From NCBI GenBank assembly GCA_040383885.1, contig JBEICQ010000026.1, forward strand, positions 1-23,329: a stretch of DNA of 23,329 nucleotides, read 5' to 3'. Position numbers and translations under genes: made by a program. This DNA is from JBEICQ01 sp040383885 (GTDB taxonomy: Bacteria > Bacteroidota > Bacteroidia > UBA4408). The notes below the pieces were generated by a model. The model worked only from the letters and a program-made list of their open reading frames with translations, did no database searches and was not told the origin of the DNA. Of this stretch, positions 15,775 through 23,329 are shown piece after piece. Positions within the stretch are counted from its first letter, which is position 1, and every line of letters starts with the position of its first letter.

Positions 15775-17780
15775 GCAATCATTTGTTTGAACTCTTCCTC
15801 GCTGATGATGGCAAGGCCGAGTTTTTCTGCTTTGCGCAATTTTTCGGGTCCCATTTTGTCGCCGGCCAGGAGGTAGTCGGTTTGGCCGGAAACCGAAGAT
15901 ACCACTTTGCCTCCATGTGCGAGAATAGCTTCCTTGATTCCTTCGCGCGAATAGTGGGTAAAAACGCCACTCACAACAAAAGATTTTCCGGCGAGCACAT
16001 CCGAGGATTTTACAAAACGGGATTCATCCATCTGCAATTGCAAACCGTAGTTCTTGAGTCGCTGCATGGTTTCGCGGTTTTGCGGGGAAGCAAAAAAGGC
16101 GTGAATGCTGCCTGCAATTTTTTCGCCGATCTCTTCGGTCTGCATGAGTTCTTCGGGGGATGCCTGCATGAGTGCATCGAGGCTTTTGAAATGAAAGGCC
16201 AGTTTTTTTGCCACGGTTTCGCCCACATGTCTGATGCCGATGGCAAAGAGTACCCTTTCGAAAGGTACCTGCAGAGAGGATTGAATGCCATCGAGAATAT
16301 TCTGCACCGATTTGTCGGCCATTCTTTCGAGGGCAAGCAAATCGTTTTTTTTAAGGGTATAGAGGTCGGCATAGTGACTGATGAGGCCCTTGCTGCAGAG
16401 CAAGGCAACGGTTTCTTCCCCCACGCTGTCGATGTTCATGGCTTTGCGGGAAGTAAAGTGAATGATTCTTCCTATGACCTGTGGCGGACAGGCTGCTGCA
16501 TTGGTGCAAAAGTGCTGGGCGTCTCCTTCTTCTCTTTGCAGGTTGCCACCACATTCGGGGCAGGCATCAGGGAAATGAAAAGGCTGAGAAAAAATATCTC
16601 TTTTTGTTTTGTCAACACCTGTGATTTTAGGGATGATTTCGCCGCCTTTTTCCACGAATACTTCATCTCCTATGCGCACATCCAGCTGGTGGATAATGTC
16701 CTGGTTGTGCAGCGAAGCGCGTTTTACCACTGTTCCTGCAAGCTTCACGGGCTGCAGCACGGCTACCGGCGTGATGGCTCCTGTGCGGCCCACCTGCAGC
16801 ACGATGTCGAGCAATTTTGTGCAAGCCTGTTCAGGCTTGTATTTGTATGATATGGCCCAGCGGGGCGACTTGGCAGTAAACCCTAATTGCTGTTGCTGGC
16901 GATAACTGTTCACTTTGATGACGATGCCGTCGATGTCGAAAGGCAGGTCTTTGCGTTTTTGCTCCCAGTGCTCCAGGAAACCGAACACTTCCTGCATGTT
17001 TTTGCAGAGGCGGGTGGCATCCGACACAGGAAAGCCCCAGCTACGCATGGCCTCCAGGCTTTGGGAGTGGGACTCAAAGGGAAGCTCTTCGCCATAGAGC
17101 GCATACATGAAGCAGGACAGTTTTCGCTTGGCCACTCCTGCCGAGTCCTGCATCTTGAGTGTTCCGGCAGTGGCATTCCGGGGGTTTGCGAGCAATGGGT
17201 CGCCGGCTTCTTCGCGTTCGGCGTTGATGGCTTCAAACACACGGTGGGGCATGAATACCTCTCCTCGGATTTCGAAACGATTGGGAAGCTCTGAGGCATG
17301 CACCTGCAAAGGCAGGCTGCGCAGGGTTTTGATATTGGTGGTAACATCATCGCCACGAACCCCGTCGCCACGGGTTACTGCGAGCTCCAGTGCACCCATG
17401 TGATAGCGGATGCCAATGGCCACACCATCGAACTTAAGTTCACATACATATTCGTAGGCTTGTCCGCCAAGTCCTTTCGCCACGCGCTCATCGAATTCGG
17501 TAAGTTCCTCGCGGCTGTAGGTATTGCCCAGCGAGAACATGGGATAATCGTGCTGCACAGAGGCAAACTCGCGGGTTACTTCCCCTCCTACCCTTTGTGT
17601 GGGTGAATTTTTATGGGCAAACTGAGGATAGGTCTTTTCCAGGTCCTGCAATTCCCGCAGGAGCAAATCAAAAGCGTAATCAGAAATCTCGGGTTGGTTA
17701 TGCACATAGTAGAGGCGGTTGTGCCTCTCCAGTTCGAGGGTTAAAAAATCTATTCGTTCTTTTGCCTTTTGAGAATCCAT
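15771..17780 (-). CDS. ligA: NAD+-dependent DNA ligase LigA
   Basis: A 669-residue protein, the usual LigA length. It seals nicks in DNA during replication and repair, using NAD+. The N-terminal domain contains YY at 24-25 and DYAFD (Ia region) for NAD+ binding; the nucleotidyl-transferase core holds Lys116 in ELKFDGVAI (the KxDG motif), then EVFMP, DGIVIK and the OB fold. A four-cysteine zinc finger (CPECGG...CTNAAACP), helix-hairpin-helix repeats and a C-terminal BRCT domain (GKSFVVSGVFTHYSR onward) complete the order. The ATG at 17780 is chosen; an upstream ATG at 17855 adds 25 residues that have no family counterpart. It leads the ligA-DUF6913-dapA-deacetylase operon. Confidence 0.97.
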   Translation of the reverse strand: MDSQKAKERIDFLTLELERHNRLYYVHNQPEISDYAFDLLLRELQDLEKTYPQFAHKNSPTQRVGGEVTREFASVQHDYPMFSLGNTYSREELTEFDERVAKGLGGQAYEYVCELKFDGVAIGIRYHMGALELAVTRGDGVRGDDVTTNIKTLRSLPLQVHASELPNRFEIRGEVFMPHRVFEAINAEREEAGDPLLANPRNATAGTLKMQDSAGVAKRKLSCFMYALYGEELPFESHSQSLEAMRSWGFPVSDATRLCKNMQEVFGFLEHWEQKRKDLPFDIDGIVIKVNSYRQQQQLGFTAKSPRWAISYKYKPEQACTKLLDIVLQVGRTGAITPVAVLQPVKLAGTVVKRASLHNQDIIHQLDVRIGDEVFVEKGGEIIPKITGVDKTKRDIFSQPFHFPDACPECGGNLQREEGDAQHFCTNAAACPPQVIGRIIHFTSRKAMNIDSVGEETVALLCSKGLISHYADLYTLKKNDLLALERMADKSVQNILDGIQSSLQVPFERVLFAIGIRHVGETVAKKLAFHFKSLDALMQASPEELMQTEEIGEKIAGSIHAFFASPQNRETMQRLKNYGLQLQMDESRFVKSSDVLAGKSFVVSGVFTHYSREGIKEAILAHGGKVVSSVSGQTDYLLAGDKMGPEKLRKAEKLGLAIISEEEFKQMIA

Positions 17781-17803
17781 AACTGTGGTAAAAATGAAAA
17801 AAA

Positions 17804-17820
17804 AATCCGGTGCCCGGATT
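17804..17820 (-). terminator. Terminator-like hairpin in the ligA leader
   Basis: On the minus strand AATCCGG, loop GCA, CCGGATT is followed at once by a run of T (opposite the A run 17797-17805). It has the form of a weak intrinsic terminator 24 bases before the ligA ATG. It could act as an attenuator, or be chance. Confidence 0.35.
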
Positions 17821-17876
17821 CCCTGCAAACAAAATGAAAAAGATTTTACAAACAAGCCTATTTTCGTGTGTTTAAA

Positions 17877-19994
17877 ATGGTTTTGCTGAGGTATCTCCTA
17901 AAAATTTCGCTCATCCCCGGCTGTCTGCTACAGGCTCAATGTTTGCTTGCACAGGTTCCCGTTCAGGGCAATCGCGACCTGCAAAATGAGATTGAGCAGC
18001 GCATTGAAAACATCGGTGAAAATGCCAACAGCGAAAACATTGACTACACCAACCTGGTAGATGCCCTGAACTACTTTAAAGATAATCCCATCAACCTCAA
18101 CCAAACCGGTGAAGAAGAGTTGCGCGACCTCAGCCTTTTGTCGGACATCCAGGTGCGCGACATCCTGAAGCATGTGCGCAAAAACGGCCCCCTGATTGCC
18201 ATTTACGAGCTGCAATCCATCCGAAGCCTGGAGCGTGAAGACATCCAGCGCATATTGCCTTTTGTGCAGGTGAGCAACAACATAGATAACCTGAACATCA
18301 GGCCAAGCGACCTGATAAAAAAAGGAAAACATACGCTGGACATTCGTACACAAAGGGTGCTGGAAGAGCAGCTTGGGTTTACACAGGCAAGTGATTCCCT
18401 GCTGGCAGCCAAACCCAATGCGCGTTACCTGGGCGATCCGTTTAAGCATTTTGTGCGCTACAGGTTTAACTACGACAACAGGGTGCAGTGGTCATTTACG
18501 GGCGAGAAAGATTATGGCGAAGAGTTTTTTAGGGGAAGCCAGAAACAAGGATTTGATTTTTACAGTGGATACATCTTCATCAAAAACATCAAAAAGCTAA
18601 AAGCACTTACCATTGGCGATTTTCATGCGCAGTTTGGGCAGGGTCTTACTTTTTGGACAGATCTGGGCTTCGCCAAATCAGCCGACATCATGCAAGCAAA
18701 GCGAAGTGCCAAAGGCCTGAGGGGATACAACTCACTTAACGAAAACCAGTTTATGCGGGGCATTGGGGCCACCTTTGCCCTCAGTCCTCATTGGGACATC
18801 ACCGTGCTGGGTTCTTCCAAAAGACGGGATGGGAATGTGTTGCAGGCAGACAGCATGCTTTCTTTGGGTGCAGACGAAGCCAGTGCCTTTCAGCTATCCG
18901 GATTGCACCGCACACCGGCTGAGGTAGCCGACAGAAATGCCATCCGCGAAAACAATGTGGCAGGGCACCTGCAGTATGCCAAAAAAGGCCTCAGCATAGG
19001 CCTCACGGCTGCTTACCTCAGGCTTGATCCCCCTTTGGCAGCGCGAAACACCATCTATGGCAAATATGATTTTAATGGAAGGGAAAATCTCAATACAGGC
19101 ATAGACTTCAGCTATCTGTACCGCAACTTTAATTTTTACGGCGAAGGTGCGCGAAGCCTCAATGGTGGCATGGCCGGTATTGCCGGGGTGCTGATGAGTC
19201 TGGATCCTCGTTTTGTTCTTCACATACAGGGGCGCAACTACCAGAAAGATTACCAGTCGGTGTATTCCCGCGGACTGGGAGAAACAGTGGGCACTCAGAA
19301 TGAAGCAGGACTGCTGAGCGGTTTCAACTTTAAGTTATTGCCGGTATTTACCCTGAGCGGATACTATGATCGTTTTCGGTTTCCATGGGCAAGGTACAGG
19401 GCGAGCGGGCCTTCGGAAGGAAATGATTTTCTGGTGATGGGTGATTGGACACCCAGCAAAAAATTGCAGCTTACGCTGCGTTACCGCAAGCGGATGCGGA
19501 TGCGCGACAGCAGTTCAGAAGAAACTTACTTTCCGGTTTTGCAGGAGCAGGTGCAACAAAACATCCGCTTTAACCTCACCTATTCACCTTTGCCCGGCTT
19601 GCGTTTGCGCAACCGCATAGACATGAATATTTTTGGAACAGGAGCAGCCCAAAGCCGTGGGTATTTATTTTTCCAGGACATCAGCCTCAAACCACAGGGA
19701 AGCCCCGTGCAGATAACGGCAAGGTATGCCCTTTTTGATGCATCCGATTACAATGCCAGGATGTTTATGCTTGAGAGCGATGTGCCCTACAGTTTTACCT
19801 TTAGCAACATGTATGGCAAAGGACAACGCATGTATCTTATCCTAAACTATGAAGCCGGAAAGCACTGGGAGTTTTGGCTGAGGTATGCGCAGACCTGGCT
19901 TGAAAATACGCTTGTGATGAATCCGGGCACACTCAACGAAAGTGCAGGTAGTGTCCGCAGTGAACTGAAGTTACAGGCGCGGTATAAGTTTTAG
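17877..19994 (+). CDS. Exported helix-hairpin-helix protein with predicted outer-membrane barrel
   Basis: A 705-residue protein from the ATG at 17877 (a GTG at 17868 would add three residues). Residues 1-25 are a signal peptide ending CLLAQ. Residues about 70-131 form a helix-hairpin-helix unit of the ComEA kind: LNQTGEEELRDLSLLSDIQ, KNGPLIAIYELQSI and IQRILPFV. From about 150 to the end the sequence has alternating aromatic and polar strands, many Gly, Arg and Tyr turns, and ends LQARYKF, a terminal aromatic as in outer-membrane barrels. Proteins with this layout are known in Bacteroidota as HhH-domain proteins; their function is not established. A DNA-binding domain exported together with a barrel suggests DNA uptake or surface DNA binding, but that is inference. 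It is divergent from ligA with 96 bases between starts. Confidence 0.85.
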   Translation: MVLLRYLLKISLIPGCLLQAQCLLAQVPVQGNRDLQNEIEQRIENIGENANSENIDYTNLVDALNYFKDNPINLNQTGEEELRDLSLLSDIQVRDILKHVRKNGPLIAIYELQSIRSLEREDIQRILPFVQVSNNIDNLNIRPSDLIKKGKHTLDIRTQRVLEEQLGFTQASDSLLAAKPNARYLGDPFKHFVRYRFNYDNRVQWSFTGEKDYGEEFFRGSQKQGFDFYSGYIFIKNIKKLKALTIGDFHAQFGQGLTFWTDLGFAKSADIMQAKRSAKGLRGYNSLNENQFMRGIGATFALSPHWDITVLGSSKRRDGNVLQADSMLSLGADEASAFQLSGLHRTPAEVADRNAIRENNVAGHLQYAKKGLSIGLTAAYLRLDPPLAARNTIYGKYDFNGRENLNTGIDFSYLYRNFNFYGEGARSLNGGMAGIAGVLMSLDPRFVLHIQGRNYQKDYQSVYSRGLGETVGTQNEAGLLSGFNFKLLPVFTLSGYYDRFRFPWARYRASGPSEGNDFLVMGDWTPSKKLQLTLRYRKRMRMRDSSSEETYFPVLQEQVQQNIRFNLTYSPLPGLRLRNRIDMNIFGTGAAQSRGYLFFQDISLKPQGSPVQITARYALFDASDYNARMFMLESDVPYSFTFSNMYGKGQRMYLILNYEAGKHWEFWLRYAQTWLENTLVMNPGTLNESAGSVRSELKLQARYKF

Positions 19995-20433
19995 AGAGGC
20001 CAAACAAAAAATTGCCGGCCTAATAAAGTCAGATGGTAATTGCGGTTGTCAATGCATGGAGCTGAATCTTTGCCATTGAAAGGAAGACAAGATGCCTGAC
20101 TGAACAGATAAAAACAACTTGCCCTTTTATCCCTAAGAAAGTATAGGCAGGTGTTGTTTTGCCAAAAATTCCTCTGAGAGGTATAGATTCTCAGGGGCTG
20201 CCCGCCCTAGGAGGCGATGGTGATTGATGTTTCAGAGGAATGGCGCATCCTATGGGTTCCATCTTTAGAATCGCCCGGGTCCGGGAAACAGCAGCGCATA
20301 CCTACCTTGCGTGTTTCATTCAGAAGAGCACTTAGCAGGTGGGTTCCATTTTCAGAGGTTAAAAACATTACTTTTGATACAAGCACAAACGGAAAGGAAA
20401 TAACCGATCAGTGTGTAGAGAAAAAAACAGCGT
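19995..20433. other. Long spacer with competing inverted repeats
   Basis: No convincing gene; a frame at 20217-20480 has no family likeness. CCTCTGAGA (20171-20179) can pair with TCTCAGGGG (20189-20197, one wobble), or ATTCCTCTGA (20168-20177) can pair perfectly with TCAGAGGAAT (20232-20241), so the two structures exclude each other. TACTTTTG at 20369-20376 is a -7 match for the following small gene. Confidence 0.5.
20369..20376 (+). promoter_or_regulatory. TAnnTTTG -7 box upstream of the small protein gene
   Basis: TACTTTTG matches the Bacteroidota -7 element exactly; the -33 region (TTTTC, 20349-20353) is weak at 15 bases spacing. The leader would be about 50 bases. Confidence 0.35.
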
Positions 20434-20685
20434 ATGAAAAAATTTATGGTCGACATCCTTTTGCAAGGGATAGACAATGAAACAAGAATGAGATTATTAC
20501 CGCGGGAGCAGGAAATGATCAAAGCCTGGGAAGACGAGGGTACCCTGTTGGCCTCTTACATCAAGGGAGAACTCTCAGGCATTTACCTGGTCTTGCTGGC
20601 AGAAGACAAAGAAGATGCAGATAAAAAGCTCTCTACCCTGCCCTACTATCCCTACATGAAAATTGAAATCATTGCGCTGAGGTGA
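20434..20685 (+). CDS. Small protein, muconolactone-isomerase/YciI-like fold predicted
   Basis: An 83-residue protein, MKKFMVDILLQG at the start and YMKIEIIALR at the end, with EQEMIKAWEDEGTLLASYI in the middle. The pattern of a first strand, a helix with a 'large residue-W/L-x-x-x-G' turn, a strand 'GIYLVLLAEDKEDA', then a helix and a last strand matches the dimeric ferredoxin-like barrel seen in muconolactone isomerase and YciI proteins. I see no catalytic residues that would decide the reaction, and no degradation genes for aromatic compounds nearby. It has no signal peptide. No Shine-Dalgarno precedes the ATG. The coding call is good, the fold is likely, and the function is unknown. Confidence 0.75.
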   Translation: MKKFMVDILLQGIDNETRMRLLPREQEMIKAWEDEGTLLASYIKGELSGIYLVLLAEDKEDADKKLSTLPYYPYMKIEIIALR

Positions 20686-21084
20686 GTCATAAAAATTCAG
20701 GCAAGCTCAAAGTAAAATCAATCCCTTCCGTTTTGTAAAGAGCAGGTTTGAAAAACAAATCCTCAAAAAATTGTTCTCCTATCCTGCAAAAATGTAGCGA
20801 CAAGGGAATGTTGAATGCTGCAAAAATCCCCTTGCATCAATAAGGTTTGAGGGTATGGCTTTACCCCCCTCGGGAGAAGTTACGAAGTGGAAAGGCAACA
20901 TCAGATACCGAAGAAATCGAAGAATACATACACCTTTGCCCCCTGCAAACCGAGGGAGAAATCATATGCAGGCAAGCTGTTGCATAAAAGTTATTACAGA
21001 CAAAAATTATTTTTACAAACGCGAAAACAAGCATCATACCCATTAAACCAAAGGAGATCAGGAAAGTCAAAACAAAAAAAAAGC
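20686..21084. other. Spacer before the metalloprotease gene
   Basis: The protease frame is open from 20887, but that stretch lacks a signal peptide and reads as basic low-quality sequence, so it is treated as leader. GGGTA (20851-20855) and TACCC (20862-20866) form a small hairpin. AAGGAG at 21051-21056 is too far from the ATG to serve it. Nothing else is recognised. Confidence 0.5.
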
Positions 21085-22443
21085 ATGAAGCAACTTGTTA
21101 TACTATTGTTCTTAAGCGTAATTTCTTATTTTGCTATTGCGCAAACAAATGAGCCCTTGTGCGGAACCGGGGTAATCCCTGACGCATGGGAGGAGGAGTT
21201 GCAAAAACTGATACAGAACCGTTCAGAGGATGCCAATAAAAACAAGCTTGTGGCAAGCAACTATGTGATTCCTGTTATTTTTCATGTCATTCATAGCGGC
21301 CAGCCTGTGGGCACTTATCCCAACCTGCTACAGGGACAGATTCAGTCACAGGTAAGTATACTGAATCAGGATTTCTCAGGAAACGCATACAATGCAGCAA
21401 ACTACCCTTCCAATGCATTTGTAAACTGGGCAATGAACCAAAACATAGCGGCTGACAACCTCGATCAAAATGGCCGCATCAAAATTGCGGATATGAACAT
21501 TCAGTTTTGTTTGGCTACGCGCGATACATCCGGGAATGTGTTATCCGAGCCCGGCATTAACAGAATCAATTATCAGGCTATTAATTTGCCAAATCCTGCG
21601 CTTTACAGTACCCAGCAATCCATGAAATCTTATTTAGACAGCTTGCTAAAACCGCGGACCATCTGGGATGTCAGAAAATATGTAAATGTATGGATCACAG
21701 ACAAAAATGATTCTTTGAATTATGCCGGTGTTTCTTCTATTCCGCCTTTGAGTGGATTAATGGACCTACCCAATAACACCGACGACTCCACAGATGGCAT
21801 CTGGTGCTATGCAAAAGCCACCGGTGCATACAACTTGTTTCCTGCAGGTAGCTACCTATCCACATTCATAGACGGGCGCACCCTCACGCATGAAGCCGGC
21901 CATTATTTGGGTCTCAGGCACATCTGGGGAGACGCCGGCTGTGGAAACGACTTTTGCCATGATACACCGCCCGCAGCAGACCAGAACACCGGAACACCCG
22001 TCTATCCGCTACATTCGGGTTCCTGTGTGTCTCCTTCCAATCAACCCGACGGCGAAATGTTCATGAACTTTATGGACTATACAAGAGGACCAAGCAAGTA
22101 CATGTTTACCACCGACCAAAAAACCAGGGCACAAACAGTGATGCAGAACAGTCCTTTCAGAAATCAATTGGGAACACATCAACTATGTGCTGTGCCGAGT
22201 AGCCTGAGCAATGCATCCGGCTATGAACCATTGATTTTATATCCCAACCCGGCGGATGATGTGATCAGCATCCATTCCTCTAACAGCCGGGTGAAGCGCG
22301 TGCAAATCTTTCATATCCTTGGAGCATTCATCGAAGAGGCGCCTTGCGTAAAAATCCCGGTAAGCCATTTGCCCTGCGGACTCTATTTTCTAAGGATAGA
22401 GACTGATGATAACATCCACTCACTCAAGTTTCACAAACGGTAG
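21085..22443 (+). CDS. Secreted M43-type zinc metalloprotease with type IX sorting domain
   Basis: A 452-residue preproprotein. Residues 1-20 are a signal peptide (cut after FAIAQ). The metzincin zinc motif is HEAGHYLGLRH (269-279): zinc ligands His269, His273 and His279, catalytic Glu270. The Met-turn follows at FMNFMDY (Met330). This arrangement, with the Cys-rich insert GCGNDFCHDTP (285-295), fits the pappalysin/cytophagalysin family M43. Residues about 382-452 form a C-terminal sorting domain (LILYPNPADDVISI at the start, GLYFLRI near the end) that sends proteins through the type IX secretion system across the outer membrane. The ATG at 21085 is chosen because the signal peptide begins there. 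Substrates are probably extracellular proteins. The T9SS machinery itself is not in the window. Confidence 0.93.
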   Translation: MKQLVILLFLSVISYFAIAQTNEPLCGTGVIPDAWEEELQKLIQNRSEDANKNKLVASNYVIPVIFHVIHSGQPVGTYPNLLQGQIQSQVSILNQDFSGNAYNAANYPSNAFVNWAMNQNIAADNLDQNGRIKIADMNIQFCLATRDTSGNVLSEPGINRINYQAINLPNPALYSTQQSMKSYLDSLLKPRTIWDVRKYVNVWITDKNDSLNYAGVSSIPPLSGLMDLPNNTDDSTDGIWCYAKATGAYNLFPAGSYLSTFIDGRTLTHEAGHYLGLRHIWGDAGCGNDFCHDTPPAADQNTGTPVYPLHSGSCVSPSNQPDGEMFMNFMDYTRGPSKYMFTTDQKTRAQTVMQNSPFRNQLGTHQLCAVPSSLSNASGYEPLILYPNPADDVISIHSSNSRVKRVQIFHILGAFIEEAPCVKIPVSHLPCGLYFLRIETDDNIHSLKFHKR

Positions 22444-22515
22444 GCAGGTGCCACAACATTTCCGTTGATTCTTTATTTGATACCTCAACAATCCATAGGC
22501 CGGTAAGGGCTGAAC

Positions 22516-22547
22516 TTGTGATTGCAAAAAGAATATTTTTACATTTG
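22516..22547 (+). promoter_or_regulatory. Promoter-like pair next to the PepSY-like lipoprotein ATG
   Basis: TACATTTG (22540-22547) is an exact -7 element with TTG (22516-22518) 21 bases upstream. The -7 box ends four bases before the ATG at 22552, again predicting a leaderless or nearly leaderless mRNA. Confidence 0.45.
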
Positions 22548-22551
22548 TGTT

Positions 22552-23301
22552 ATGTCAACCATCAAAACATATCTCATTGCCCTCGTGGCTGCGGCTACAC
22601 TCATGTTGGGTGCCTGCCAAAACGACCTCATCAGCCAACTTACCGGCCAGACCACCGAAACAGAAATTTCGCTGAGCGATCTTCCTTCGGCAGTGGTAGA
22701 GTTCACCAACAACAACTTTCCGGATGCGGACATCAATTCTGCATTCAGCCTCAAAAACAGCAAAGCTTCAACCATTGTAGCGCTCAGCAACGGCGAAACA
22801 CTGGCTTTTGACGATTCGCATAATTATCTTGGCGAGGGAGATGATTTCCGTCCCAAAAAGAAACATGGAAAAAAAGGAAAGCATGGAGATAAAAAGTGTG
22901 ATGATTGCCTGGCTGCCGATGCCATTCCTGCCGCAGTAAAAGAATATGTGGCTGCCAATTATCCCGACTATACGCTTGCCTGTGCAGAAAAAGAAAGCAA
23001 TTGTGTACTGGGTTCAAGTGTGGAAGTAAAAATCAAGTCTGCCTCCTACGATAAGATCAAGCTCATGTTCACCGAGAGCGGTGCCTTTGCGGGCAGTGCA
23101 ACACGCATTGAGTATGGCTCAGTTCCTGCGGCGGTGAGCAGCTATGTGCAAAGCAATTATGCGGGCTACAAAACCGGTCACAAGGTGCAGAAACTAATCT
23201 CTGCCACAGGTGCAGTAAGCTATTGCGTTTTTGTGCGCAACGAAGATGACAAAAAGAAGATTTGTTTGGCGGAAGATGGCAGCTTCATCTGCGAAGACTA
23301 A
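22552..23301 (+). CDS. Lipoprotein with three PepSY-like repeats
   Basis: A 249-residue protein from the ATG at 22552 (an upstream TTG at 22522 would spoil the signal peptide). Residues 1-22 are a lipoprotein signal with lipobox LGAC (Cys22). Three repeats of about 59 residues follow, at roughly 42-100, 122-180 and 189-247, each starting with a 'LP/IP/VP-x-AV-x-x-(F/Y)' helix, then an 'N-(F/Y)-P/A' turn, strands, and a 'G-x-F/L' end. This is the PepSY-like (putative beta-lactamase-inhibitor-like, PF11396) pattern. A very basic linker (about 101-115, rich in Lys, His and Gly) separates repeats one and two. Such proteins are common at the Bacteroidota cell envelope; their ligands are not known. 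The last repeat holds extra cysteines. Confidence 0.85.
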   Translation: MSTIKTYLIALVAAATLMLGACQNDLISQLTGQTTETEISLSDLPSAVVEFTNNNFPDADINSAFSLKNSKASTIVALSNGETLAFDDSHNYLGEGDDFRPKKKHGKKGKHGDKKCDDCLAADAIPAAVKEYVAANYPDYTLACAEKESNCVLGSSVEVKIKSASYDKIKLMFTESGAFAGSATRIEYGSVPAAVSSYVQSNYAGYKTGHKVQKLISATGAVSYCVFVRNEDDKKKICLAEDGSFICED

Positions 23302-23329
23302 ATCTACAAGATCCCTTCACTATCAGGAA

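Noticed and set aside
15783..16850. A 355-codon plus-strand frame
   Set aside because: It is antisense to ligA, which is complete with all motifs.
17781..17855. Longer LigA start at 17855
   Set aside because: The 25 extra residues match no LigA N-terminus and cover the T-rich hairpin leader.
20171..20250. TPP-like riboswitch, suggested by CTGAGA
   Set aside because: The other conserved TPP elements (ACCTGAT-type core and its pairing arms) are absent and the next gene is not a thiamine gene.
20217..20480. An 87-codon plus-strand frame in the spacer
   Set aside because: No family likeness, overlaps the better supported gene at 20434 in another frame, and contains the inverted-repeat region.

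Overview
The window looks like a chromosomal segment of a Bacteroidota bacterium, probably an environmental lineage. The evidence: a secreted metalloprotease ends in a type IX secretion sorting domain; several start regions carry the Bacteroidota -7 promoter element TAnnTTTG, and most starts lack a Shine-Dalgarno; and there are family-typical proteins (DUF6913, DUF7033 deacetylase, helix-hairpin-helix outer-membrane barrel, PepSY-like lipoprotein, BshC). The lineage below phylum cannot be fixed from the sequence alone. No tRNA, rRNA, CRISPR array, insertion sequence or prophage gene was seen.

Layout. Positions 1-1509 (minus) hold the N-terminal part of an SMC/RecF-like coiled-coil ATPase that runs off the left edge. 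An ECF sigma factor follows (1745-2329, minus). Next comes a minus-strand operon yceD-rpmF-plsX-fabH (5178 down to 2473), which links ribosome and lipid synthesis and has a good promoter just upstream of yceD. Upstream of it lies a three-gene minus-strand cluster (9246 down to 5242): two SGNH hydrolases and an MBOAT acyltransferase, probably an O-acyl transfer system for an envelope polysaccharide. The second SGNH gene is broken by an apparent one-base deletion.

From 9454 the genes are on the plus strand: an Xre/ParS antitoxin and RES toxin pair, a GNAT acetyltransferase and bshC (bacillithiol synthesis). bshC converges on another minus-strand operon, ligA-DUF6913-dapA-deacetylase (17780 down to 13002). 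The 311-base gap between them contains three perfect palindromes within 110 bases.

Divergent from ligA is a 705-residue exported protein with an N-terminal helix-hairpin-helix domain and a probable outer-membrane barrel. The right end carries a small ferredoxin-fold-like protein, an M43-type secreted metalloprotease and a lipoprotein with three PepSY-like repeats. Spacers of about 400 bases separate the first two of these from their upstream neighbours.

The most interesting observations are the frameshifted SGNH gene, a recurrent TAnnTTTG box only 3-5 bases before ATG (possible leaderless transcripts), the palindrome cluster, and the exported HhH-barrel protein beside ligA. No single segment is clearly a wholly new system.
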